From: an uncultured Candidatus Saccharibacteria bacterium
GTDB taxonomy: Bacteria > Patescibacteriota > Saccharimonadia > Saccharimonadales > Saccharimonadaceae
Assembly: GCA_946406315.1 (NCBI GenBank)
Contig: CAMJKD010000010.1
Span: 1 to 44,923 of the forward strand
DNA: 44,923 bases
Direction: 5' to 3'
Position 1 is the stretch's first letter. Every line of letters begins with the position of its first letter. Shown piece after piece: positions 25,044 to 33,558 of the stretch. The notes below the pieces were generated by a model. That model was not told the origin of the DNA. It made no database searches and saw nothing but the letters and a program-made list of their open reading frames with translations. The translations under genes were made by a program, and so were the position numbers.

Positions 25044-25049
25044 ATTTTA
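25044..25049 (-). promoter_or_regulatory. -10 box of the histidine kinase operon
   Basis: TAAAAT on the minus strand ends 9 bases before ATG 25034. It is divergent from the -10 box at 25093-25098. Confidence 0.5.
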
Positions 25050-25092
25050 GCATAAACATCTTCGTAATTTGCGCTATTTTTTAGTCATGAGA

Positions 25093-25098
25093 TATAAT
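25093..25098 (+). promoter_or_regulatory. -10 box of the 25106 operon, leaderless
   Basis: TATAAT ends 7 bases before ATG 25106. Confidence 0.6.
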
Positions 25099-25105
25099 AT
25101 AGCTT

Positions 25106-26902
25106 ATGAATAAAGACGTCATCTATATCGAGCCAGAAGACGACATTACCGATATTCTGGCAAATATTAAAAGCGCAAAGAATAAAATCGTTGCGCTTGT
25201 GCCGCCAAAAAAGGCCGGCGTATTGCGCAGTGCAGTAAACTTCAAACTGATCGCAAAGGCAGCCCGTCAATCAGGTAAAATTGTTGTATTAATTACAACA
25301 GATGAGTCGCTGCTTAAGTTAGCTGAAAACGTTAAAATGCCGACCGCACGCTCATTGCAGAGTAAGCCAAAACTACCAGCCGACCTTGACGCTTCGGAGT
25401 TTGGCATCGATGGTGACGACGATGATGAAGAAGATGAAAATCTCGAAGACGAAGAAAGTAATTCGGAAGACGACGATGTAATCGAAGAAGAGCCGAAGAA
25501 GGGCGATGTCAAGAAGGAGGAAGGTGGCGCAAAGAGTGACGTCAAAAAAGCCGCCGCTTCTCGTCGCGAACCAGACATGGAACTTAATGATGACGACTTA
25601 GATGACGAAGAAAACAAGAAACCAGCCAAGAAAAAGAAATCGACTAAGAGTATTCCAGACTTCAAGAAGGTGCGTCTACCGATTATTCTTGCCGTAGTAG
25701 CTTTTACTCTTATTGTTGGCTTCATTTTCTGGGCACTTAATATTGCGCCAGCCGCTAAGATTAGCGTTAAGGTCAGTACGTCTTCGCAGAACTTTTCCGA
25801 AAATGTTTCATTTGTTACGGACGAAAAGAAGGCTAAGCCAGAAGAAGGTATTTTCTACCTCGAACAAAAGAGCATCACGAAGACCGCCGAGGCTGAGTTC
25901 TCTGCAACTGGCGAAGTCGATAAAGGAACTAAGGCAACTGGATCAATCACTTTGAAAGCCACATCTCCCGTTCTAGTAGGATTAGATATGTCGAAAACTA
26001 TTAATATTCCTGTCGGTACTACGTTTACCTATAACGACATGTCATACACGACTTCTACAGCGGCAACAATCAATATTACGAAGAGCAATTTCGACGATTT
26101 GAATAATTGCGATATCGTCTCAGGTTCTCTAAAATGCGATTTAGCTTCAGACGCTACAGCTACGGTTAATGTTGTAGCTACTTCTAATGGAGATAAATAT
26201 AATATCTCTGCAGCTGATTCTGGATGGAGCTCAAACGTAGCCGGTGCAGTCGTTTCGTCTAGCTCGGCTATGACCGGCGGCACTAGCAAAAAAATCAAGG
26301 TAGTCTCTCAGAAAGATGTCGAGACGGCTGAGGCTAGTCTTGAAGGTGAAGGGGAGGAGTCTAACGCACGCAAAGCACGCAAAAAACTCACTAGCGAATT
26401 TGGCGATACTTACCTCCTAATCGAAAACAGCTTCTCGGCTTCTAGCGGCAAAATCAGTTCTTCGCCGGCTATTAATGAAGAAGTTAAAGATGGTGTAAAA
26501 CCAAAAGTAGTGAAGGAAATTAAATACTCTTTCTTCGCTGTTGAGCGCGAGGCAATTAATAAATTCATTAAAGCTAAAACTAATGTAGGCGATGACACTC
26601 AAACCATTTACTCTACTGGCGTCGCAGATAAAGTCTCCGATGACGACAAAGGTCGCATTGAATCATTCAAGAAAGAAAATGACCAATATACTGGCAAGCT
26701 TAAGACTGTCGTCAAGACTGGTCCGGAGGTTACGGAGACGATGATTTCTGAGAAATCACTTGGCAAAAAGATTGGCGAAGTGCAATCACAGCTCAAATCA
26801 ATTAAAGGGGTAAGCGATGTTGAGGTCGATACTTCGTTCTTCTGGGTAACGTCCGTTCCTAGCGACCCAAACAAAGTTAGCTTCGAAATCACAGTAGAAT
26901 AA
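25106..26902 (+). CDS. membrane protein with acidic linker and large outside domain
   Basis: A 598-residue protein of unknown function. The N-terminal 90 residues look like a small alpha/beta domain (EPEDDITDILANIKSAKNKI, then IVVLITTDESLLKLAENV). A long acidic low-complexity linker with Asp/Glu runs follows (about 98-178), then a basic stretch, one membrane helix (about 193-213, LPIILAVVAFTLIVGFIFWAL) and an outside part of about 380 residues rich in Ser, Thr, Lys and beta strands. This looks like a cytoplasmic sensor tethered to a surface domain. The stop overlaps the ruvX start (TAATG), so it heads the ruvX-mltG operon. Confidence 0.8.
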   Translation: MNKDVIYIEPEDDITDILANIKSAKNKIVALVPPKKAGVLRSAVNFKLIAKAARQSGKIVVLITTDESLLKLAENVKMPTARSLQSKPKLPADLDASEFGIDGDDDDEEDENLEDEESNSEDDDVIEEEPKKGDVKKEEGGAKSDVKKAAASRREPDMELNDDDLDDEENKKPAKKKKSTKSIPDFKKVRLPIILAVVAFTLIVGFIFWALNIAPAAKISVKVSTSSQNFSENVSFVTDEKKAKPEEGIFYLEQKSITKTAEAEFSATGEVDKGTKATGSITLKATSPVLVGLDMSKTINIPVGTTFTYNDMSYTTSTAATINITKSNFDDLNNCDIVSGSLKCDLASDATATVNVVATSNGDKYNISAADSGWSSNVAGAVVSSSSAMTGGTSKKIKVVSQKDVETAEASLEGEGEESNARKARKKLTSEFGDTYLLIENSFSASSGKISSSPAINEEVKDGVKPKVVKEIKYSFFAVEREAINKFIKAKTNVGDDTQTIYSTGVADKVSDDDKGRIESFKKENDQYTGKLKTVVKTGPEVTETMISEKSLGKKIGEVQSQLKSIKGVSDVEVDTSFFWVTSVPSDPNKVSFEITVE

Positions 26903-27369
26903 TGCGCATTTTAGCTTTAGATATCGGTACCAAACGCATCGGTGTAGCATTCGCGGACACTACCGTCCGCATTGCTATTCCGCGCGGTATGATTCCGGTC
27001 GATGGTAATGAAATGGCGACAATTGCCAAGCAATATCGACTCGAAAAAGCAGATCTGATTGTATCTGGTCTACCACGCAATAATCAAGGCGAAGAAACGG
27101 CGCAAACTAAAATTGTCCAAGATTTTATTGCTAAACTAAAAGCATATTTTGCGGAGCGTGACGGAAGCGAACCAATCGTAAAATATCAAGACGAATCACT
27201 TACCTCCGTGGCAGCGGAAACACATTTTAAACATGACGTGAGTCGTGCCGAACGGGAAGCTGGCAAGGTTGACGCCGAAGCGGCGGCGATTATTTTGCAA
27301 GATTTTATTGAAACCGCGAATTTAGATCAATTAGAGGAGGAGATAGATGGATCGAAGCGATATCGTTAA
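26902..27369 (+). CDS. ruvX: putative pre-16S rRNA nuclease / Holliday junction resolvase RuvX
   Basis: A 155-residue YqgF family RNase H-fold protein. The first metal site is LALDIGTKRIGVAFAD; the middle block is LIVSGLPRNNQGEE, matching the family G-x-P-x-x-x-x-G pattern; YQDESLTSVAAE carries the conserved Asp-Glu-x-x-(S/T) motif; and VDAEAAAIILQDF is the last acidic site. The C-terminal 15 residues are an acidic and basic extension that overlaps mltG. The start overlaps the previous stop by 1 base (TAATG). Confidence 0.93.
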   Translation: MRILALDIGTKRIGVAFADTTVRIAIPRGMIPVDGNEMATIAKQYRLEKADLIVSGLPRNNQGEETAQTKIVQDFIAKLKAYFAERDGSEPIVKYQDESLTSVAAETHFKHDVSRAEREAGKVDAEAAAIILQDFIETANLDQLEEEIDGSKRYR

Positions 27370-28459
27370 TAAGAAAAAACATCGCGGGCTGAAGATTTTC
27401 GGCGTTATTATTCTGATTATTTTAATGCTAGTTATAGCGTCTGCCGTCGCAGGTGCTCTGTGGTATAAAAACTCACTTACCGCCATCAATCCCGAAAAAT
27501 GTACTAATGAAAAATGCGAAATAATTCATTTTGTAGTCAAAGATGGCGATTCGACGGCTAGTATTGCCCGGCAGTTAGAAGAAAAAGGCTTAATCAAGTC
27601 CTCTCTTGCTTTTCGCGCTTATATGATGCTCGAGGCGAAAGATACCACTATTAAATCTGGTGCTTACGATTTTACGAAAGATATGAGCGTTCAGGAAATC
27701 ATTAAATCATTCAACGAAGGCGCTAAAGCTAAAACCTTCCAAATCATGTTCTTACCTGGTGGCACTTTGGCGAATATTAGCAAGCGTCTGCAAGATGCCG
27801 GCTATAAAGAGGAAGAAATTAACAATGCCTTCAAGAAACAATATGACCACCCGCTTCTTAAGAGTAAACCAGCCAGTGCTTCCTTGGAAGGCTATGTATA
27901 TGCGGATACTTATGAATTCTATACTACAGCAACGGTTGAAGAAATTCTGACGCGCACTTTTGATGAAATGTATCAAGTCATTAAAGAAAATGACCTCGAG
28001 GCTAAATATCGAGCGAAAGGTTTTAATTTGCATCAAGGTATCACTTTAGCTTCTATCGTACAGAGCGAGGCAGGCATTATGGATGAACAGGATCAGAGAG
28101 CCGTTGCTCAGGTCTTCCTTACGCGTCTAAAAAATGGTTCAGTTTTAGGCTCCGATGCTATCATTGCCTACCGAGCCGACCAATTAAATCCAAATCGCGA
28201 CAAAACTGATATGTCTTATCTTGATACTGTTACTTGCCCGTGGAATTCGCGCAAATGCGCGGGTCTACCGACGACGCCAATTTCGAGCCCTGGTAAAACG
28301 GCGCTTTTAGCAATAGCTAACCCAAGTAATACCGATTACTACTACTTTATTTCCGGATATGATAGCGAGGGAAAACTTAAGATGTTTTACGCTCGCACCG
28401 AGGCAGAGCACAACGAAAATATTAAGAATCATTGCGGTAACCTTTGTGAAAAGCTATAG
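27347..28459 (+). CDS. mltG: endolytic transglycosylase MltG
   Basis: MltG cleaves nascent glycan strands at the membrane and sets their length. The 370 residues show a basic N-terminus, one membrane helix (about 17-40), a LysM-like subdomain (about 58-125, VVKDGDSTASIARQLEEKGL) and the YceG catalytic domain. The catalytic Glu is E241 in LASIVQSEAG; LEGYVYADTYEF and GLPTTPISSPGKTALLAIANP are the other signature blocks. The start at 27347 has a GGAGGAG ribosome binding site and overlaps ruvX by 23 bases. Together with the following LysM-CHAP gene it gives a wall-remodelling cluster. Confidence 0.95.
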   Translation: MDRSDIVNKKKHRGLKIFGVIILIILMLVIASAVAGALWYKNSLTAINPEKCTNEKCEIIHFVVKDGDSTASIARQLEEKGLIKSSLAFRAYMMLEAKDTTIKSGAYDFTKDMSVQEIIKSFNEGAKAKTFQIMFLPGGTLANISKRLQDAGYKEEEINNAFKKQYDHPLLKSKPASASLEGYVYADTYEFYTTATVEEILTRTFDEMYQVIKENDLEAKYRAKGFNLHQGITLASIVQSEAGIMDEQDQRAVAQVFLTRLKNGSVLGSDAIIAYRADQLNPNRDKTDMSYLDTVTCPWNSRKCAGLPTTPISSPGKTALLAIANPSNTDYYYFISGYDSEGKLKMFYARTEAEHNENIKNHCGNLCEKL

Positions 28460-28468
28460 CCAATATGC

Positions 28469-28474
28469 TATAAT
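28469..28474 (+). promoter_or_regulatory. -10 box of the LysM-CHAP gene
   Basis: TATAAT gives a predicted start near 28481 and so a leader of about 69 bases, exceptional in this window. Confidence 0.55.
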
Positions 28475-28480
28475 ATAAAA

Positions 28481-28549
28481 GGCTTTACTGAGATGCAATA
28501 ATCATGCCCCAGAAGGCTACGCTATTGGTGGGTAACAGCGCATTTACTT
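28481..28549 (+). promoter_or_regulatory. structured 5' leader of the LysM-CHAP gene, possible riboswitch
   Basis: This leader has no ribosome binding site. It contains ATGCCCC (28504-28510), a variable loop, GTGGG (28528-28532) and TAACAGCG (28533-28540). A CCCCAG / TTGGTGGG stem with one bulged base is possible, closed by GATGC / GCATT. The same ordered blocks occur at 31110-31139 in an independent RNA. I do not recognise a known riboswitch class. Confidence 0.45.
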
Positions 28550-29743
28550 ATGAAACGATTTGAATTAATTATCAAAAAACTAATCCCATATTTAGCAGCC
28601 TTTGCTTTAATTTTTGCATTAATGTACTTTGGCTCGCGTCCAACTGGCGAGACTGTCCGCACGCCAATTGTCGCTAATTTTGGCGATGCAGATTTTAAAA
28701 TTACATCTGACCAGGTTTCCGAAACCTATACTGTTGCAAATATTGCGAGCTCTGTCTCTCTACCCTCGACTACGACCATTAATGAAAACTATGTTACTGT
28801 TAATACTCTCTACGAAACAACTGGTACTACTGATACTTCGAGTAGCCAGATTATTGATAAGCCAAGTATTATTGACACCTCAGGCTATACTCGCGGCGTT
28901 ATTAAACATACAGTAGAGAAGGATGAGACAATCGCTTCAATTATCGCTAAGTATGGACTCTCTAATGTTACGAAGACTCAGGTGCGTTGGAGTAATGGCC
29001 TAAAAACAGAATCGATTGATGTTGGCTCTACATTGTATTTGCCGAGCGTACCGGGCATCGTCTATAAGGTCAAAAATGGCGATTCTATTGACGGCATTGT
29101 CGAAAAATACAAAGCTAATCGTGAGGAAATGATTTCACGCAACGATCTTGAAGATTCCGAGTTAAAAGTTGACTCGTTAATCGTTTTGCCTGGCGGTTCT
29201 TTGCCGGAAAAAGAACGCCCAGAATATGTCGCGCCGCAACCGCAACCGCAAACAACAACCCCAACTTATAGTTATACTGCGCCATCCTATAATTACTCTT
29301 ACTCGGGCGACTCTGGCGATCGTCATAATATGATTGAGATTGGCAGTTATGGTTACTGGAGTAGCGTTTATAGTAAGACGGCCTGGCAGGGTAACCCTGG
29401 CGCCTTCGGTAACTGTACTTGGTTTGCTTGGTACTGGCGTCGCAATAATATGCCTTCTAACTATTGGCTCCCGAAGGGTGCAATTGGCAATGCTTCTAGC
29501 TGGATGTATACACTTGGTGGCTCATATAATACTGGTCGTATACCGAAATACGGCGCCGTCATTCAGTCTATGGGTGGCTATTGGGGGCACGTCGGCGTGG
29601 TTGTTGGTGTCAATAGCGGCAATTCTATTACAATTCAGGAAATGAACTACTCTGGTCCAAACGGTATGTTTAATCACGTCTATCAATCTACTCTCAACTG
29701 GTCTGACGCTTTAAAGTATAACTATATTTACGAGCACAAATAA
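28550..29743 (+). CDS. membrane-anchored LysM-CHAP peptidoglycan hydrolase
   Basis: The 397 residues start with a membrane anchor or uncleaved signal (about 8-27), then a Thr/Ser-rich stretch, two LysM peptidoglycan-binding modules (about 118-165, HTVEKDETIASIIAKYGL; about 170-214, YKVKNGDSIDGIVEKYK), a Pro/Gln/Tyr linker and a C-terminal CHAP domain (about 275-397). The candidate catalytic pair is C289 in FGNCTWFAWYW and H347 in YWGHVGVVVGV. It probably cleaves peptide or amide bonds in the wall. The structured leader upstream suggests post-transcriptional control. This is the second CHAP enzyme in the window. Confidence 0.92.
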   Translation: MKRFELIIKKLIPYLAAFALIFALMYFGSRPTGETVRTPIVANFGDADFKITSDQVSETYTVANIASSVSLPSTTTINENYVTVNTLYETTGTTDTSSSQIIDKPSIIDTSGYTRGVIKHTVEKDETIASIIAKYGLSNVTKTQVRWSNGLKTESIDVGSTLYLPSVPGIVYKVKNGDSIDGIVEKYKANREEMISRNDLEDSELKVDSLIVLPGGSLPEKERPEYVAPQPQPQTTTPTYSYTAPSYNYSYSGDSGDRHNMIEIGSYGYWSSVYSKTAWQGNPGAFGNCTWFAWYWRRNNMPSNYWLPKGAIGNASSWMYTLGGSYNTGRIPKYGAVIQSMGGYWGHVGVVVGVNSGNSITIQEMNYSGPNGMFNHVYQSTLNWSDALKYNYIYEHK

Positions 29744-29778
29744 AAGTTGTCTCATTTTACTGAGTGCTAAAAATATGT

Positions 29779-29784
29779 TAAAAT
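29779..29784 (+). promoter_or_regulatory. -10 box of obgE, leaderless
   Basis: TAAAAT ends 6 bases before ATG 29791. Confidence 0.6.
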
Positions 29785-29790
29785 ATCAAT

Positions 29791-30957
29791 ATGTTTGTTG
29801 ATACTGCGAAGGTATATATTAAGGCCGGCAAAGGTGGAAACGGCGCAATTTCCTTTCGTCACGAAATCTATATTCCAAAGGGCGGACCAGACGGGGGTGA
29901 TGGCGGCAAAGGTGGCGATGTGGTTTTTGTTGCCAGCAAAGATTGCGACACTTTAATTGATTTTCGCTATCAACCAAAATTAATCGCCGAAGATGGTAAA
30001 GCTGGTTCTGGTCAAAAATCATCTGGTAAATCCGGCAAAGATTTGATTGTAGAAGTTCCGATTGGCACTATCGTTAAGCGCGACGGTGAAATTGTTGCTG
30101 ATTTGACTCATGATGAGGAGCGCGCTATTGTGGCGCATGGCGGTGATGGCGGCTACGGTAACTGGCATTTCCGCTCCAGCACGCGTCAGGTGCCGAAAAT
30201 CGCTGAGCTCGGTAATCCAGGCGAGGCTTATGAAGCAGAGCTAGAGTTGAAGTTATTGGCCGATGTCGGCCTAGTTGGTTTCCCGAATGCTGGCAAATCA
30301 ACATTCTTATCTGTCGTAAGTAATGCTACTCCAGAAATTGCCGATTATCCATTTACGACTATTACGCCAAACCTTGGCGTGGCAAAAGTAGATAATCATA
30401 GTATTTTAATTGCGGATATTCCAGGCTTAATCGAAGGCGCCTCGGAAGGTAAAGGTCTTGGCGACCGTTTCTTACGTCACGTTGAACGTACAAAAGTCCT
30501 CTTGCATTTAATTGATGTTTATAATGACGACGCCGGCAAAGCCTACAAGGATATTCGCTCGGAGCTTACTAATTATTCCGAGGAACTCGCAAGCCGCCCA
30601 GAGCTAGTTGTTTTAACTAAAACCGAAGGTGTAGATGACGAGATTATTGCCATGCAAACGAAGGCAATTCTTGATCAAAATCCTGACGCAAAGATTATGA
30701 AAATATCCGCCTCGGCACATCGAGGTCTTACGGAGGTGTTGCGCGAATTATGGCAAATAATTGATGCAACAAAAGAGGAGAATCTAGTTTCTGAAACTGA
30801 AGAAACTGCAGAAGAAATCCCAGTCATTACCTTGAAACAGACCGAAAAGAAACATCGTCCGCATCATGAGCGTTATCAGAAGGGCGACCGCAATACGATT
30901 ATCATGCTTGACTCTTTAGCTGACGCCGAAGGCGAGTATAGTGATATAGGAGAGTAA
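29791..30957 (+). CDS. obgE: GTPase ObgE
   Basis: Obg binds the 50S subunit and links ribosome assembly to growth state. The 388 residues have the glycine-rich Obg fold (1-155, with GGPDGGDGGKGGDV), then a G domain: G1 GFPNAGKST (163-171), the TTITPNLG switch, G3 DIPGLIEGA, G4 LTKTEG. The tail after about 330 is only some 58 residues, with an acidic stretch and then KKHRPHHERYQKGD, so a normal OCT domain is not obvious. It is the last gene before a standalone ncRNA, with no terminator between. Confidence 0.96.
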   Translation: MFVDTAKVYIKAGKGGNGAISFRHEIYIPKGGPDGGDGGKGGDVVFVASKDCDTLIDFRYQPKLIAEDGKAGSGQKSSGKSGKDLIVEVPIGTIVKRDGEIVADLTHDEERAIVAHGGDGGYGNWHFRSSTRQVPKIAELGNPGEAYEAELELKLLADVGLVGFPNAGKSTFLSVVSNATPEIADYPFTTITPNLGVAKVDNHSILIADIPGLIEGASEGKGLGDRFLRHVERTKVLLHLIDVYNDDAGKAYKDIRSELTNYSEELASRPELVVLTKTEGVDDEIIAMQTKAILDQNPDAKIMKISASAHRGLTEVLRELWQIIDATKEENLVSETEETAEEIPVITLKQTEKKHRPHHERYQKGDRNTIIMLDSLADAEGEYSDIGE

Positions 30958-30986
30958 AAAACACAACATTTTTTGCGCCATATCTC

Positions 30987-31016
30987 TTGACGCTTACGCT
31001 TTTATCTGCTTAAATA
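30987..31016 (+). promoter_or_regulatory. promoter of the ncRNA at 31022
   Basis: TTGACG (30987-30992), a 17-base spacer and TTAAAT (31010-31015), or TAAATA with 18. Predicted start about 31022. Confidence 0.6.
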
Positions 31017-31021
31017 GTAAC

Positions 31022-31166
31022 AAGCTGGTACGCTTCACGGGGTTCCACTGAAAAATGTGGAAAGTGTGGAGACTAGATACAAAAATAAACAGCGGATTAA
31101 AACAAAACAATGTGCCCCTAGGGTGGGCGCGTAACAGCGATAAAAAACCGGAGCAATCCGGTTTTC
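31022..31166 (+). ncRNA. putative standalone structured RNA, about 145 nt
   Basis: This gap between convergent genes holds a promoter, a compact structured segment and a strong terminator, but no credible ORF. Possible hairpins are TTCCAC / GTGGAA with an 8-base loop at the 5' part, and GTGCCC / GGGCGC (about 31113-31130) with loop CTAGGGT. The TAACAGCG block (31132-31139) runs straight into the terminator. The blocks ATG-CCCC, GTGGG and TAACAGCG recur in the LysM-CHAP leader at 28504-28540. It does not match tmRNA, SRP, RNase P or 6S RNA as far as I can see. Confidence 0.5.
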
Positions 31167-31172
31167 TTATCG
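31138..31172. terminator. bidirectional terminator between the ncRNA and tsaC
   Basis: Stem AAAACCGG / CCGGTTTT with loop AGCAAT, extended by CGATAA / TTATCG around a single bulged C. It ends transcription of the ncRNA on the plus strand and of tsaC, which ends at 31177, on the minus strand. Confidence 0.85.
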
Positions 31173-31176
31173 CAAA

Positions 31177-31767
31177 TTATGAATATCTAACAATTAGAAG
31201 TCCACCCTGACGTACGGACACTGGCTTATCGCCGGTCCAATCGATTATGGTGGAAGGCAAGTTGCCGCCAGATTCGCCCTCAACTACGGTATCAATTTTT
31301 GGTAATCGGGATGCAACCTCCTTACTCGTGCGGCACGGGGCTTCGCCGCGCGAATTTGCGCTAGTCACTAATAGTGGACCAGATGTATGAATTAAATCGA
31401 GCAGATACTTATGGTTTGGAATTCTAATGCCAATCTTCTCAAAGTGGTCAAAATAAGGATGTTTAAAGTTAGGCCGCTTAGGTAGAATTAAGGTTAATTC
31501 GCCAGGGAAATAATGACGTGCCAAGTTTAGCGTTTTGCGGTTAACGAGCGCATATGTCTTAATATCGTCAACATTATCAACCATCATAGTTAAAACTTTA
31601 CCGCTACCGATTTGGCGATTTTTAAAGTCTAACAGTTTTCGTATTGCCGCAATATTGTCTAATTTAACGGCAAGACCGTAGACGGTCTCAGTCGGAACCG
31701 CCAAAATATCACCCCTATCTAGGGCTTTTTTGGCGTCTTCTAGATAATTCTGCGACACATACCTCAT
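31177..31767 (-). CDS. tsaC: L-threonylcarbamoyladenylate synthase (TsaC/Sua5 family)
   Basis: Makes the threonylcarbamoyl-AMP used for t6A37 in ANN-decoding tRNAs. The 196 residues carry the YrdC fold: GDILAVPTETVYGLAV (19-34), a K/R-rich nucleotide-binding region with KVLTMMV, PGELTLILPK, IGIRIPNH, and LLVTSANSRGEAPCRT near the C-terminus. The length is that of TsaC, without the extra Sua5 domain. The promoter is good (TTGACG, 17 bases, TATAAT), with 8 bases between the -10 box and the ATG. It is divergent from gpmI. Confidence 0.94.
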   Translation of the reverse strand: MRYVSQNYLEDAKKALDRGDILAVPTETVYGLAVKLDNIAAIRKLLDFKNRQIGSGKVLTMMVDNVDDIKTYALVNRKTLNLARHYFPGELTLILPKRPNFKHPYFDHFEKIGIRIPNHKYLLDLIHTSGPLLVTSANSRGEAPCRTSKEVASRLPKIDTVVEGESGGNLPSTIIDWTGDKPVSVRQGGLLIVRYS

Positions 31768-31775
31768 ATAACTAT

Positions 31776-31804
31776 ATTATAGCACAAAACAATAATCACG
31801 TCAA
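31776..31804 (-). promoter_or_regulatory. promoter of tsaC
   Basis: On the minus strand TTGACG (31804-31799), exactly 17 bases, then TATAAT (31781-31776), ending 8 bases before ATG 31767. Near-leaderless. Confidence 0.7.
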
Positions 31805-31900
31805 TTATGACATACAGGTTTAAGACTTATGTAAAGGCATAAATAATTGAACCGCCTAAGCGAAAAGAAGGATGTTTGTAGGGGGCGCTTTTGATGATGA

Positions 31901-31906
31901 TATACT
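31901..31906 (+). promoter_or_regulatory. -10 box of gpmI, leaderless
   Basis: TATACT ends 6 bases before ATG 31913. A second hexamer TATAAT at 31906-31911 touches the start and is probably not used. Confidence 0.55.
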
Positions 31907-31912
31907 ATAATC

Positions 31913-33490
31913 ATGAGCAAGTTGAATTATAGAGGTCCAGTAGTCCTGGTTGTTATGGATGGTGTTGGATTACGCGACCAAACCGATGGCAATGCCGTCA
32001 AGCAGGCACATCTTGAGACGTTACGTACATTGATGGAAAAGTATCCTACCGCCAAATTAGGCGCAGCGGGCGAATACGTTGGCGTACCAAAAGATGATAT
32101 GGGAAATTCCGAAGTCGGACATAATGCGATGGGAGCCGGCAAGATTGTTTTACAACGTTCGGCGGCAGTCGAAAAAAATGTTAATTCGGGGGAAATCTTC
32201 AACACTAATACCTGGTTAGATATTATTGAACGAATTCATAATAATGATTCAACTTTGCATTTTATGGGCATCTTCAGTGACGGCAATGTTCACTCCAATA
32301 TTGCCCATCTTGAAAAAATGATGGAACAGGCTCAGAAAGACGGCATCGAACACATTCGCGTTCATGCTTTAATTGACGGTCGCGATGTTCCGCCACAAAG
32401 TGAGCCGAAATATATTCAACGGTTTGAGAATTTTGTCCATCAATTAGGCGACCCAGATTATAAGATTGCATCTGGCGGTGGTCGTATGGTAATTACTTGC
32501 GATCGCTATGAAAATGACTGGTCAATGGTCGAAAGAGGTTGGCATACACACGTGTTAGGTGAGGGGCGTCAGTTTTCTAATGCAACCGAAGCGATCGAGA
32601 CTTATCGTCAAGAGAATAAAAACCTGCAAGATCAGTATATGCCAGCTTTTGTTATCGCAAAGGATGGCGAACCAATTGGGAAAATTAAGGACGGTGACGC
32701 CGTCATCTATATCGATTTTCGTGCAGACCGTGCTATCGAAATGGCGCAGGCTTTTATCTATGATGACTTCACGCACTTTGATCGCATTAAACGCCCAGAT
32801 GTTTATTTCGCTGGGATGACCGAGTATAATGAAGATCTACACGTGCCGCAACATGTCTTAGTGGGCTCGCCTATATTTGAGAATACTTTGACGGAGTATT
32901 TGTCTACTAAGGGCGTTAGACAATATGCTATTTCCGAAACTGTTAAATTTGGTCACATTACTTATTATTTCAACGGTAATAGCTATCATATTCCAGAGGG
33001 GGAGACCGACGAGCAAGTTCTCTCTTATACAGAGCCTTTCAATACGCGCCCATGGATGAAGTGTGCTGAAATTACCGATAAACTAGTCGAAGCTATCGAA
33101 TCCGAACAGTATGACTTCCTGCGCATTAATTATCCGGGGGGAGATATGGTTGGACACTTTGGTGAGCTTGAGCCAACTATTGCTGCCATGGAGGCAATTG
33201 ACCTTTCCATCAAGCGCATCATAGAAGCTGTAGATAAGCTTGGTGGCATTACGGTCATTACGGCCGACCATGGCAACGCTGAAGAATTGCTCAATGAAGA
33301 CGGTACGCCTAAAACAGCTCACACTACTAATCGTGTGCCATGCATTTTTGTAGATAATACTGAAAATGCTGATTTATATAGACTTAGCGCCGAAGACTGC
33401 GGTCTTGCCAATATCGCCACCACTATTGCAACTCTACTTGGGCAGGAGCCGCACGAAACTTGGTTGCCGGGCATCATCGAGGAAAAATAG
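31913..33490 (+). CDS. gpmI: 2,3-bisphosphoglycerate-independent phosphoglycerate mutase
   Basis: Interconverts 3- and 2-phosphoglycerate in lower glycolysis using two Mn ions and a phosphoserine. The 525 residues are full length. D16 in VVMDGVG and the nucleophile S66 in MGNSEVGH start the phosphatase domain. The inserted transferase domain holds HALIDGRDVPP, GGRMVITCDRY and YIDFRADRAIE. The C-terminal metal sites are YPGGDMVGHFGE and VITADHGNAEE. It stands alone, with its own leaderless promoter, and is the only clear glycolytic enzyme in the window. Confidence 0.97.
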   Translation: MSKLNYRGPVVLVVMDGVGLRDQTDGNAVKQAHLETLRTLMEKYPTAKLGAAGEYVGVPKDDMGNSEVGHNAMGAGKIVLQRSAAVEKNVNSGEIFNTNTWLDIIERIHNNDSTLHFMGIFSDGNVHSNIAHLEKMMEQAQKDGIEHIRVHALIDGRDVPPQSEPKYIQRFENFVHQLGDPDYKIASGGGRMVITCDRYENDWSMVERGWHTHVLGEGRQFSNATEAIETYRQENKNLQDQYMPAFVIAKDGEPIGKIKDGDAVIYIDFRADRAIEMAQAFIYDDFTHFDRIKRPDVYFAGMTEYNEDLHVPQHVLVGSPIFENTLTEYLSTKGVRQYAISETVKFGHITYYFNGNSYHIPEGETDEQVLSYTEPFNTRPWMKCAEITDKLVEAIESEQYDFLRINYPGGDMVGHFGELEPTIAAMEAIDLSIKRIIEAVDKLGGITVITADHGNAEELLNEDGTPKTAHTTNRVPCIFVDNTENADLYRLSAEDCGLANIATTIATLLGQEPHETWLPGIIEEK

Positions 33491-33500
33491 CCCATATTGC

Positions 33501-33530
33501 TTGAAAGAATTACCCTTAAAATGTTAAAAT
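33501..33530 (+). promoter_or_regulatory. promoter of galU
   Basis: TTGAAA (33501-33506), an 18-base spacer and TAAAAT (33525-33530). The leader is about 22 bases and contains a CGGAG ribosome binding site before ATG 33559. Confidence 0.5.
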
Positions 33531-33558
33531 AGCGCAAAATATAACGGAGAAAAACCTC

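Noticed and set aside
25267-25725. Antisense Ser-rich open frame of about 150 codons
   Set aside because: It is the complement of the Asp/Glu-rich acidic linker and has no promoter or ribosome binding site.
31022-31166. Assignment of the standalone RNA to 6S, SRP RNA or tmRNA
   Set aside because: It lacks the SRP GGAA-capped apical motif, the tRNA-like ends of tmRNA and an evident long 6S-type central bubble.
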